This document shows, piece after piece, positions 32,191 to 43,643 of a stretch of 64,000 nt of DNA (positions within the stretch are counted from its first letter, which is position 1; each line of letters begins with the position of its first letter). The position numbers were made by a program, and so were the translations under genes. The stretch covers positions 62,001 to 126,000 of the forward strand of contig WHUZ01000013.1 in NCBI GenBank assembly GCA_015179045.1, given 5' to 3'. The stretch comes from Kalaharituber pfeilii. Lineage: Eukaryota; Ascomycota; Pezizomycetes; Pezizales; Pezizaceae. Below the pieces are notes generated by a model. The model was not told the DNA's origin. It made no database searches and saw nothing but the letters and a program-made list of their open reading frames with translations.

Positions 32191-33575
32191 GTTGACTTTT
32201 TGTCGAAAAGTCTTCAGAACAATTGTATGGGTTTTACACAGAAAAATACGACACACGTAAATTTTGTTAGCTGCATAAAATTTAATAAGGTGTCGCATTG
32301 CCACCAGCCGCAATAACAGCTCGAAGCCGGTCCGGCATACTTCTAACAATGACAGGAGCTGTTCCTTTGTTATTTATTCCACACTTTCTGGGGTTTTCCA
32401 CCTTGTTTGTGCATTCATCGCGTACAATAATAATTCTGACGCGCTGAACGTGAGTAGTTTCTCAATTGTGAATTTCATGACTGAACTTCTCATTTTGCTA
32501 TTATATGCAGGCTTCAGCAGGTGATTCGAGGCTGTAACTGGGAAATGGAGTTCTGTAAGTTGGTTGAGAAACAAAGAATTAAAGCGTGTTACTCCGTGAA
32601 GCGTGTAGGAACTACAGAAAATGCGTGTAGAATAACAAGTATTATATAACCAACAGTCAACTCTATCCTAGCAACTATCCCTGTCACATTGTATGCGCTT
32701 CTGAAGACTTACCCCTGCCCCCGAGTACTCGCTGGTTCGGAAAGTATTGGAACGCTGCATAGCAAATTTGCACTTATTCCAAAAGGAGAATAGCGCACAA
32801 GATTTATGCAGTGTTCCAATACTTTCCGAACCAGCGAGTATTTGCGGGTTAGATGTCAACTGGCTCTATTTGCAGGGGCCTTGGCACGATGACAAGGTCC
32901 CCTTGTTCAACACCCTGGTGATAGAACCAGCAGGGGTCAGAAGCCAGACAGACTGGCTTTAAAAAAATGAGTTTTTTCGGTTGCTGTGGCTCCTACAACC
33001 CCACCCACTGTACTCCGTACTGTACTCGTATTAAGGGCAAGTCTTCAGAAACGCGAAAAGTTGCATACAATGTGGCAGGGGTAGTTGCTAGGACAGAGTC
33101 CACTTGTTTGTTATGTAACACTTGGTACTCTACAGGCATCACCTACACGCTTCACATACATAGCGACACGCTTAATGTTTGTTTTCAACCAACCACTTCA
33201 TTTCCTAATCACAGCCTAGAATCACCCGTTGAAGCGTCATATGACAGCAAAATGAAATTTCAAGCTCGGCATGCAAAGATTTCAGTTATGAAATGTGCAA
33301 TCGAGAAACTACTTGCATTGAGCATGTCTGAATTATTACTTTATGTGATGAATGCACAAATGAAGTTGAAAAGCTTCAAGAGGAGTGGGATACAATGATA
33401 AAAGAAAGAGTCCTGTCATTAGTCAGAAGTTTGCCAGATTGGCTTTGCTGTTATGGTAGTCAAATGGAAATATGCAACACTTTATTAACTTGTATGCAGA
33501 GAAAAAATATGTGTGTCATATTTTTGTGTGTAAATCCCATATAAAAGTTCTGAAGACTTTTCGACAACAAGTCAT
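32191..33575. mobile_element. Inverted pair of deleted Tc1/mariner-like elements with a nested MITE
   Basis: Two arms of about 525-540 bp (32191-32715 and 33035-33575) are inverted copies of one sequence. Each begins at the outside with TTGTCGAAAAGTCTTCAGAAC and ends inside with a matching AAGTCTTCAGAA, so each arm looks like an internally deleted element with its own short inverted ends. Each arm codes, outward, the C-terminus of a Tc1/mariner transposase: on plus DECTNEVEKLQEEWDTM then SLVRSLPDWL; on minus APVIVRSMPDRLRAVIAAGG then NATPY-stop. The pattern SMPxRxxAVIxAxGGxTxY is the hallmark of that C-terminus. About 320 bp separate the arms and hold a hairpin MITE (32726-32840). Confidence 0.65.
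32726..32840. repeat. Intact hairpin MITE, TACTCGCT family (nested)
   Basis: 115 bp with 35-bp inverted termini starting TACTCGCTGGTTCGGAAAGT and ending ACTTTCCGAACCAGCGAGTA, with a centre AGCAAATTTGCACTTATTCC. Outer TA dinucleotides suggest TA target duplication as for Tc1/mariner. Related copies: 3331-3373 (partial), 4586-4692 (degenerate), and probably 5754-5816. Confidence 0.7.
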
Positions 33576-34012
33576 ACTGCACTCGAGTACTAGTACATAC
33601 ATAAAAACTCGCAGAAAAAGTCAAATTGTAAGAATGTACGGTCTCCATTCCACACAAGAGCTCTACAGCCTATTCAGCTACAGGACTGGAGAATGCGCCT
33701 GCGTTATTATGCTATCAGGATGCTTAGGGCTGCTGATACATTATTAGTAAATGCTCGGACAGCATTATGGATATGAAAGAAATGCATAAATGCAAGTTGA
33801 CGTGTAAAAAGGTGCACATGATTCCAAGAAATATACCTTTTTCACATAGAGCCAGACAGTACCCCCTTGTCAACAGTATCAAGGGACCCCAGCCAAGTCG
33901 CATCCTGAAATCACAGAGCCAGCTCTATATTTTGCCCACTTTGCCATCTTAAGCCTGGTCGAAAGATTTGGAGTAAGGCCAGGTTTAAGTCGCATCCTCT
34001 CTGATACTTGGG

Positions 34013-34130
34013 TACTTGCTACCAGCATAAAGTTTCGCACAAGTGCGTAGTTGCAAGGTCCGTCCGGCTGCAAAAATCCAGACCACTCCAACTGTCGCGC
34101 TTGTGCGAAACTTTATGCTAGTAGCGAGTA
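34013..34130. repeat. Hairpin MITE with TACTCGCT-like ends, different body
   Basis: 118 bp: left arm TACTTGCTACCAGCATAAAG then TTTCGCACAAGTGCG, right arm the reverse complement of CGCTTGTGCGAAACTTTATG then CTAGTAGCGAGTA, about 33 of 35 bases pairing. The first eight bases resemble the 32726-32840 element, but the rest of the arm does not, so it is a sister family probably moved by a related transposase. Confidence 0.65.
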
Positions 34131-34620
34131 TGGCATGTTTAAGTGGAAAGCGCTGACTTAGCGCATAAAATTGCTAGACCAAACCTTCATTAAGAGCCTA
34201 AAATTTCTCTCGTCATTACTAGCAAGGTTATCCCTTCAGCTGGTGAGACTCCACTAGCCTTGCATTAGTAGTGACTCTTGGCGATGATTAAGCATATACA
34301 GAGTTGTCACCACAAAGTTGATTGTGTTCAACTGAGGGTCTTGGCATATGTGTTATGTAATCAGTCTTAGGTATTGTTGTCTTATTTATGTTCATAACAA
34401 GTATGGATACATACGAGCGGAACGTAAGAGGACCCAGATATACCTTGCAGTTGGAAAGAAAGTAGGAGTGCTGCTAAAACGTTGGGACGGGGGGTTGTGT
34501 TCCTGCTGCCGGGTTAATAGACCTTGCAGGCAACCACTGCCCCAGGTGGGGGCAGAAATCACTGGGTGATGGGAGGGGGCAGGGGAGCACCTGCTTCCAG
34601 GCGTAACTCCTGGGCTCAAC

Positions 34621-34863
34621 GCCTTAGTAGGAAGGGCGGCAGAACAAGGCTCTAAGGAGAAGTGGTGGCTTCACAAAGAAGGCGCTCAAAAGACTGCGGA
34701 TGGAGACAAAAAGCTTTATGCGGCCGACGGCTGCCTCTACCACCCGCTCCCGGACAAGATCCTCTCAGAACCCCGCTTCCGCTGCTCCATTTCTGGGCCG
34801 GAGGTGCGCGTCGCGCTAGACACCTTTCTAAACACCTTTATGAAGGTGATAGCAACTCCATGT
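34621..34863 (+). pseudogene. Unassigned gene remnant
   Basis: One frame reads EKWWLHKEGAQKTADGDKKL, YAADGCLYHPLPDKILSEPR and FRCSISGPEVRVALDTFLNT before a TAG near 34862, with GC content well above its surroundings. The same frame is open upstream to 34348 except for a TGA at 34567-34569. No domain is recognised. Base composition suggests coding ancestry, and the lack of start and the stop suggest decay. Confidence 0.3.
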
Positions 34864-35358
34864 TAGGATCCGGATCACAAAGCCTTCACTCCGCTCCTAC
34901 CCCTCAGCCTCATCTATCTAACATCACCATGCTCCGGAAATCCTAGAAATCCCAACCAATGCTTCTCTAGAGGCTATCTCAAACCTGCATAGCTCTTATT
35001 TTTGTGACATGAATATTTCCCAAGTTCTCTTTCGAGCTCAGACCACATTCCATAAAACGGTCTTCGGAGGGGCTGATGAAGCGGCTGTTTCAACGACTGT
35101 TAAAAGCGCTGTTGAAATGGTGGCGGTGGAAAGAGAAATGCAATTGACAGGCGATCGACGACAGATGCAATTGAGGAGGGGGGGGGAGTTGGGTGCGAGA
35201 GACTGTTGAGGCTGTTGGTGGGACTTGATAAGCAGCGGCTGGAGGGGTATAAAAAGAAGAGGATGCTGTGCACTGTTTAAACTGACCTATAGCTTGGTGA
35301 AGAGGATAAGCTATTGTCTTCGTGACGGAGGTTACAACAAAGTGCCATGGAGAAGATA

Positions 35359-36684
35359 CAGTCTACCTTGCTATACCGAATGGCCTCTGCCTGTGACATC
35401 CGTTCCCCATATAAATCGCCCTTGCTATACCAGACGCCCTAACAATTCCGGACCGGACAGAAACTTCCAGGCAAATACCCCCTGTCTCCATACAAATAAT
35501 ATACTGTATGTTACTGTATATTGGATACACTAATACTAATACATCTTAGACTACCGCATTTCACACTTGGCTGCCATCACTGCTGCCACCACTACTGCCA
35601 CTATCATACTTCTGCTATCGCTGCTGCTACCGCTACTACCGCTGCTACCATCACTTCCTACAATCTTGTTCAAGTAATGGAAACTAGGCACTTAATTGCT
35701 TCTTTTTCCATGTACAGTCATTTCTGAGATTAATTGCTAACTGCTCATCACTTTGTTTCAAAAATCAGACTAAGTAGATACAGCTACTGGTCTGCCTAAA
35801 AATAATAGATTAGATACTTAGGATATCAAAGTTAAGTTAAAGCACAGTAATCTTACCAATTCATCTTAAAAATATTTACCAAATTCACATAACTTTTCTT
35901 TAGCATATTTTGGTTCTTGTCAATGTTTACATATTTGATGCTTCTCAAGCACACTTAAGGCCCGACATTTTGTGAGCGACGCAAATAACAACGTGACCCA
36001 CGAAAGGGTAAATACGATGCGTAGCGGAAGAATAAGGATAGCGGGGCAAGCGCTATAGAGGAAAGATAATGGTGCAAACGGAGGCAGCAATGGAGTGGAG
36101 GCACGGAGGAAGGCAACGAGGAGAGGAGTTGAGCGACTCTCTAGTATTAAGTGGGTGCGGGTTTCCGCAGACTATATACACAGAAAGCGAGATGACTATA
36201 CCTAAATGGTAGCCGTAGATATAGGCAACAAACTTGTACAGCTTCGTAAAGAAAAGACGAAGTAACACAAGCTGTATGCAAGTTCGAAACAAATCCCAGC
36301 TAAATGTGACATCCGAAGTAATTCCGTAACTCATAAACGAGAAATAAGTGAAAGAATTACGTATACGAGATAAACATAGCAACCATCCATGTAAACGACA
36401 TGTGAAACGAAGATAAGAAAGAATTAAGCCAATAAAACAATAACAGAACGTGTATGTCGTGATAATAGAAGGCGGGATCAGACTGTCCGTTTTGACAGCA
36501 AATTGATGTCTTTGGCTGGATATGTGAACAAGTTGGTGTTTACTTTGTTCATTTCCTATTTCAGTAATTATTTGAATTTACAAAATTTTTATCACTCCCC
36601 TGTCTGCCAAGCATTGCATTCTATACCGGAACCTTGCTATATCATACATACCGGACTGCGATCCGGCATAGCAAGGGTAGATTG
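35359..36684. mobile_element. Non-autonomous pogo-like (Tc1/mariner) element
   Basis: Bounded by TA-CAGTCTACCTTGCTATACCG on the left and the inverted CGGCATAGCAAGGGTAGATTG-TA on the right, about 18 of 21 bases pairing and flanked by TA on both sides, as pogo/Fot1-type elements leave. Sub-terminal copies of CCTTGCTATA occur inside both ends (about 35428 and 36630). The 1326-bp interior has no transposase and contains a trinucleotide-rich tract (about 35570-35650, CTGCCACCACTACTGCC...). Confidence 0.5.
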
Positions 36685-37577
36685 TAGTAGATATGCGCTC
36701 GGACTTTATTGGCTCGCTAAAATAAACGAAACGACAACAGGGTTCTGTCAAACATGTGGGCATGTAAATAAACGTTGCATTCGGCTTGAAGTTGCAGTGC
36801 TTACGCCACTACCACCACCACCACCACTACCACCAAAAAAGCAATTAGCTCCCTCCCCCCCACACCGCCCAAAAGCGCACGACTCTGTTGTGAGAGCTAT
36901 CATATTTCTCTTGGACAGGAAGGGGGGAGGGGACCTAGTTTGGAGTCTCTCTTCTCTCATCCTTATCAATTGCATCATCTTATGCGAGGAGTTTTATTTT
37001 CATTTTATTTTCCTTCTTTTTCATTTTTTTATTTTTTTATTTATTTATTTTTTCCAAAGTACCTATTTGTTGAATTTACTATAGTATAAACTCAAGTTTC
37101 TAAATACTGCTGAATTCTTTCTCGACCAACTGCCCATCACCACGTCGAATTCAATAATCACGATTTTCACAATTCGTAAATACCTATCGTACCTTCTACA
37201 GTGAACTTTATACAGAAGTTTCCCAAGTAGCTCACTTTACTCAATCTCGATAACACTCATCTTGAAGTTATACATGTCTCAGAATTGTACAGTACAGCCT
37301 AAAAGGGAAATGCAGTACAAATTCCATTTCATTATAAAAGTATGGTCGGCATGATATAGCGTTGCACTTCGTAATAAACATCAGTTACACTCCCCACATC
37401 CTTCAACCTCAATATACCGACACAAAGGTACAAAATGCTACAGTATACGCGCAAGTATATATAACCGCAGGAAACAATGTCATCTCCGCAAATCGTTGAT
37501 TGAGCAAAGAATCCATCCATATTTCCTTCTCCGCTCCCCTCCCAAATCCCCCCCTTCCATACCCCTCCTACACTCCT
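36685..37577. other. Intergenic; simple repeats and P450 3' flank
   Basis: Contains a (CCA)n tract near 36800-36830 and T/A-rich low complexity near 37000-37050. No supported gene. Confidence 0.45.
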
Positions 37578-39559
37578 TCATACCCTGTTCCTAACAAACC
37601 TTACCCCCACCTCCTGCCCCTTCGGTGCCAATGTAAGCCCCATCCCACTATTCTCCACATACCTCCGCGCCCTGACTCTGGCCTCCTCCCATGTCTCTCC
37701 CTCCTTCACCACCAATTCCACACGATGCTCTCTAAATAGCACAGACATTGCTGCCATAAGCGCCACCTGCGCATACTTCTTCCCCAAACACACTCTAGGC
37801 CCGTCAGAGAATGGCACAAATGATCCTTTGCACGGTTTAAAGGACTTTGAAGTATGGCCTCGGGAATTGGTGCCGTCGTTCTCGTTGTCGCTTTCATCAC
37901 TGCTTGAAGAGGAGAAATTGGAACTGTCGTTGTTAAGGAACCAACGCTGGGGTCGAAACTCGTTAATTTGGGCTTCCTCCTCTGTCTGGTTTGGTAAGAC
38001 CCAGTACTTAGGATTGCGCTGAACGGCATTAACGTTTAAGTGGATTACTACAAATGCAGGGATAACGTGCATTTTGTTATTGTAAACAATTGTCTGCGGA
38101 GTTGCTGTTGCTTTAGGAATGTTTGCGACCTGAGAATAAAGGCGGAATGTCTCATTCTACACCCCCAGTTAGAAGTCTTCTTCCAAGCGATAGCAAGTCG
38201 GAATTGAATTTACTATGATAGCACCACACCATCCCGACATCAGTGGCTTAAAATCCTTGTCATAATCTGGGTCTCTGTCCCCCAGAATCTTTGAAAAATC
38301 CTCTTGTAGCGGCTTTTGATACTCTGGATGAATAGCCAACATCATAATCGCGTAGTGGAGCGTCCTGGCCGTTGTTGAATGCCCTCCAAACATCATAAAC
38401 TATACTCACAATCAGCTACTCGCTCCCTGACTTCCAGGCCCTATACTTACGAGGATATTCCCAAAAAGTTCTTCTTTCGTAAATGTCCGCTTTCCCTTCT
38501 CGCCCTTCCCTTCTGCACCACTATAATAGGCACTAACCATTGCACTCAAAGTATCCACAGTCGTCGCCTTGCCACTGTCAAGTTCCTTCTTTCTCTCCTC
38601 GGCTATCTCCTTCATGTATGCTTCCCACTCCTTATACGCCAGCCACGCCTTCCTATGCGGCTTGTACGGTGTCAATTGCAGATACCATTTCGGCGCTCCG
38701 GCAAGGAAGAAGCAACGGGCCAGAACAAAATGCATGGCGGACTGGAAGCTCATTGAGTGACTCTGCCCGATCTTTTCGTCTGGGTAGGGTTCAAAGGAGT
38801 TTCCAGAGAGCTGTTTGGGCCAGGTGAGTTGTAGGCGGCAGCCAACCCAGGACCAGACATGGAAGGCTAGGCGATAACAGCCATTGGAAAGTGTCCTAAC
38901 ATCGGGTGGCTCCGTACTTGGTGCAACTGGTGTTACCCAGTTGTCACGCAGTAACTTAGTCTTCTCCACGAACGTTGTCCAAACGAGCCTAGAGTCCACT
39001 CTCATGATAAGCAAGGGCTCCTGAAGTAACCACATTTGATAGTAAAATGTCAAACCCACTGGTTCATTTTCTCATTGAACGATGGCGTTATAATCCTCCT
39101 GTACGTTTTCCACTGCTCTCCATTTGCTGATGCTATATTCATCCCATAAATTTCTAGCGGCGGATATACGTTCATCGGCTTGGGAAAATCCTCTCTCCTG
39201 GTCACAATTTCATTGATCATATCCGCATCTGCAACCGACATAATAATAGCCGTCGGGGATACAATCAAGAATACATCTGTCTTCATAAGTTTACATGCAC
39301 CATGCTTCATGTTCCAGTGCCAGTCTGGAGCAAGGAAGGGTTCCCAGGATTTGGTGAGGAAAGAAGGAAGGTAGCACTTGATCAGAGGATGCAAGAAACG
39401 ACCGAAGATCATCCAGAAGACACCAAATTCGAAGACGGGAGTGACAACATATGGGAGGCCAATGGTACGCGCAATACGAATGTTGCAGTAAAGGCAGTAA
39501 AGGTGGTATATTAGGTATCCCAGAAGCAGCCCAACAAGAGCTTGTAATAATATCGACAT
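37578..39559 (-). CDS. Cytochrome P450 monooxygenase, membrane-anchored
   Basis: Four exons: 39559-39060, 38988-38451, 38399-38214 and 38156-37578, giving 600 aa; all junctions are GT-AG and in frame. The N-terminal anchor LLQALVGLLLGYLIYHLYCL is followed by the C-helix region NGEQWKTYRRIITPSFNEKM. The I-helix motif reads FGGHSTTA (residues 350-357), where family members normally have an Asp or Glu at the Ser354 position. ExxR is ETFR at 410-413, the PERF-like motif is FRPQRW, and the heme loop is PFSDGPRVCLG with ligand Cys531. Between PERF and heme loop a Ser/Asp/Asn-rich insert (SSNFSSSSSDESDNENDG) lengthens the protein beyond the usual 500-550 aa. ER location with an NADPH reductase partner is expected; substrate unknown. 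No biosynthetic cluster genes lie nearby. Confidence 0.9.
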
Positions 39560-42500
39560 TTTGGGGAAGCAAGCGTTAAAGACAGATTGGTGTTAGTCTC
39601 GTGAACCAGATAAGCGTGTGGATATATTTCTGAGATATACAATTGCTGAGGGACAAGTAGAATATTGTCGACTTTCATATCTTTGCGAGGCCTACTCCCT
39701 CAATTTATAGCTCTGTCGATGCAGCAAGGAACAGATGCTTGCTGGCTGTCAATTTTTCCTGTAGGTCAGTTAACAGTTTGATTGACAACGGAAACTATTG
39801 CTTCCGGTACGGGCAGGAATCTGCGTGTGGATATGGGGTGCCAATGGTGATAGTGGTGGGGGAATGAGAACAGAGGAACAAAAGCTAATTGGTCCATAGC
39901 TGCATTTGGGGCGACTTCACATGCTCCCGCTAGTTGAAGTAAGGTGTTTGACTGACTGCAATGCAACATCCAACCAAGTTATCCAGCATCTCAGAATTCC
40001 ATCAAGGTTGAAGTAGAATAGGAGTTGTAGGCACCGCCAGATGAGGGCATCCAAAGCTGCATCTGCAGAGTCTAATGGCCAATGAGGTTAACAACTTTTC
40101 TCAAGATTAACCAGTGCCAGTTTCCCTGCCATAGGCTGGTAGCCTGTATGCGAGGCTACGTAACCAAAAAAAACACCCACAAACAAAAACAGTACCTGTA
40201 GTGTTGGCACATGTTTTCAGCCGCACTGCACACTCATTTGGAACACTAGACCCAGTTGCTGATACACTTCACATGCTCCTTCATCCTACTTGCACCCTTC
40301 AGAGCCGCATGTTGCTGCAAACACAAGATAGCAAGACGGCTGGATTGTGTCTCGGGATCGACTTGGAGTGCTGAGAGGAGTAAGGTAAGTGACTAGTACT
40401 CAGTGATGACGCTTCCCCTTCTCGCTTGGGATCGTCGTTCAAAGATCACCATAGCGCTCTGCCCAACAAAGTACACCTTAAGGTGAATAGGATAGCGAAT
40501 TCATTATTTGAGGTCTCGATAGGTGCAATCTGGCGACGAAGCGACCAAAGGCTCCACCTAAACCCCAGTCAGCCGAAAAGAATGGACAAGTGAATTTCAA
40601 GTATTTAAAGTCAGACATTTCAGCTGCATATTCCGGATTACTTACTTCGGCACCGCGCAGAAAACTCAGTTGCTTGCTCCATGTAAAGAATTTAGTATAA
40701 TCATTCTCGTTTATTCGATTGTAGCCCTAAGTGTGAGATCGCAATGCAAAATAGCCAGTCAATCGCAACGCGTAGAATGCTGTTCACCGGTTTGAGACTG
40801 CTTTCCACCCTGAGTTTGCATCTGCTTCCCATGTTCCACCCTCACAGCATAATTGCCTGCCCTCTCTGCCGCACCCACACACCTTGTACCCCTGATGCCC
40901 TGTGTTAGCGAGAAAGATGCTTGTTAACTGGTATCTGAAAATTATACTGACAAGACAGGAGGACTATCAAACTGCAAAGAAAGACCGTAAAAAACACCCT
41001 TTAGGACGGGATAGAGAGAAAACGTTACAGATTTCTAGGTGGGATGCTGGTTGTGTGGCAGGAATGGTGGGGCATCACGTTATTGTGGGGCATCCCTAGG
41101 TGCTGTTGCGAGAGGCAGTACTCATAGCGAGCTTGGTGAGGCTCTTGATGAGGCTCTGTGTATGTCTTGCACACGAGAGGTTAGCATACCAGTTGACAGA
41201 GGTGTGGACCGCACATGCACCGGGGTACCAGGGCCCCCTGCGGACACCACTCCAGCATTTACATAACGAATTCAGCAAACCTGAAATGAATCTGCAAGAG
41301 ACTGCAGAGAGGTACAGTACCATGATCACTGGATAGGATTAGTCTAGGGACATTGGACACCCTCCCACGACCGATTAATGCAGTTAATAATATTTCACCC
41401 AATAGCAGTAAGTTACATATATGTGAGGCGTCGAGCATGGCCTAAATTGAGCACATTTACAGTTTTGCGCACCCCACTAGCCTTGCAGAATCACCCCTCC
41501 AGCTCTCATGACCTCCTATCCATCCTACGGCATGCCACCTGCTCGCGCACTGCTACCAATGGTGCCAGGTGCCAGCATCAAATTATGGTACCAGGATCGA
41601 AGTAGAGGCTCAAGATCTGCAATAGCGCTATTCCCACCGTACTGTTGGGAATGTATCTCATCCGAAATTTCATCCAATTGTTAATTCTCAATCTTATCTG
41701 GCTCCTTTCCCGCAAATTGAAGATGCTGATTCGAAATCAAGTTCTATGCATAACGATGGAAGAACCTACACCACTGCAACAACTCCCCCAGTTATCCGAA
41801 GCTTCATTCCTTAAAATTCAGCTATACAGGCGGCTCCATTCCCCTCCCGCTCTCGTCCCTGCTGCTATGATAGCACGAAGAGCGTAGAGGCGACGGATCT
41901 TGTCATGTGATAATATGCATGGATTCGAGCCTTACGTCGACGTGAGAGTCACTGGAACACATGGCGGACGGTGGGGCAGGAGCTTTGCGGAGTGATGCTT
42001 ACCATGGCTTGAATACTTCGGCCTGGAGCATGAGGGCTGGAATGGAGACTGTGGACATGGCAACTCAGAAATGAGAAATAGATAGCTCTATCGACAAGAC
42101 GACAGAAGAGAACAGGAGGTATTGAGGGGTCCCTTCATGCAGTTATATCCTCTGGGTTGAGCTTTTACTGACCTGCATTTTCTTTTTTTCCCAAATCTAC
42201 GCCTCAACAAACACGTTGTAAACCTCATGTATTCCTTGATCTTCTCATCTCTTTTTGCATGCTCCAGAGGCAAATAATCACCTTTTGAACCTTCCGAAAA
42301 GGCCCCAGAGCCAAATACCAAATCGCAACCTCTCTAGTAAATATTTAGCGGGAAATGCCCCGCCCCCAACACGGTAGTCAGTCTGCTTGCAACCAAAACG
42401 GCACATTTTCAGAGTGGGTGTTCAAGGTTAGGCTGCAATTTCGATATAGTGCATGTAGTCGCGTGCCCAAGTGAGACTTTACCCCCAAATTTGGCATTAC

Positions 42501-42585
42501 CCTCATGTTAGCTCTATTCTATGCATATGTAAGTATTTTATTAACCTAAGGCGTTTAAATAAGAATAGAAATATAGCTTAAGTAA
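39560..42585. other. Long gene-poor region, P450 promoter side
   Basis: Holds the P450 upstream region. Frames at 40902-41336 and 41378-41887 are short, overlap on several frames and show no motif. Nothing else supported. Confidence 0.45.
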
Positions 42586-42668
42586 TACATCTGCCAAGAC
42601 ATTCTAGGATGCTCCAGCACTAAACGCTAGTATGTATGCTCTAGCACTAAACGCCTGGTCCGGGGCTA
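42586..42668 (+). repeat. Dispersed repeat, copy B
   Basis: Begins GCTTAAGTAATACATCTGCC and ends AACGCCTGGTCCGGGGCTA like the copy at 3261-3329. The middle has an imperfect tandem duplication of about 27 bp (CAGCACTAAACGCTAGTATG and TAGCACTAAACGC). Confidence 0.45.
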
Positions 42669-43643
42669 TCAATCATCCTGCACACAGTGCATAAAGTAAC
42701 AGGTAAAAAAGAAGAAACATAGTCAATCCTGCTGGTTCCCAGATAATAGAAGAGACATAATAGCACTGAGTGGCAAAAAAAAAAAAAAAAATAAAAAAAA
42801 AATAAAAAAAAAAAAAATATGGTTGGACTTGGTATATGAAGGTACGACCATAGGCAACATTGATGTAAGCCTGAATGCAGATGCCACATTAGTCCAAAGT
42901 GCAACTCGAAGTAAAGGGAGTAAATACGGTGCAGGTAATAATGCTAGTTAGCTGGCGAATCGTCCTAAAGCCAGTGTAATGGTGTGTCCATGGAAGAGGG
43001 TGACATATTGTACTGCGGTTACTGGAAAAGACCTTGCTATAACCCGCATACTAGTACTTTGTAACAATAGCAATCGATAGAGATCCGGGGATGCGAAATC
43101 TAAGGATGATATATAGGATAAAAGCAAAAAGGTTGGCACGAAAAAAGATAAAAAGGGGATAAAGTAAGTAATACAATAGAACACCTTTTTGGCAAGAGTA
43201 TAATCTGAATCTGGTCCGTAAAGGATCTGCCAGGCCGCCTGTACAAGTAAGGTGAAGTTAGTGCTCAACTAATAACACAATTGCGAATTTGAAGTAGAAT
43301 AGAGAAAGGAAACCAAGATCAAACAATTTCTCACTCTTTTGCAGCCAAACATAGGACAATAAAGAAACACCATGCAATGCCCGTGAGTAATTCCGCTGTC
43401 TCGCTGCCACTGAAACATAAACAGAATATAAGCAACTGTAGTGAAAAATGCAAACGAAGCCCTGCGTGTGCATGAAAGTAACGGATGGTGAACGAAATGA
43501 AAGAAAGAAATATATGAATGTCCAAACCAAGATCAAGAGAACTTCCAATGGGAAACATGTGAAAACCGAGATACGCCTGCTCCTAAGTACCCAAAAATTT
43601 TTTGACCGAACCAGAAGCCATCAGAGAAAAAGAGGAATCTCTA
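42669..43643. other. 3' flank of the large minus gene; A-rich low complexity
   Basis: A-rich run with spaced T at 42775-42819. The remaining frames on minus (42948-43268, 43258-43548) are hydrophobic but lack start context and motifs, and are probably chance. Confidence 0.4.

Noticed and set aside
42948..43548. Two hydrophobic minus-strand frames that could suggest a membrane protein
   Set aside because: A/T-rich DNA gives Phe/Leu/Ile codons by chance; no start context, splice partner or motif.
37578..43643. Secondary-metabolite cluster around the P450
   Set aside because: No synthase, tailoring enzyme, regulator or transporter lies beside it; the neighbours are a 3-4 kb gene-free stretch and an unrelated large gene.
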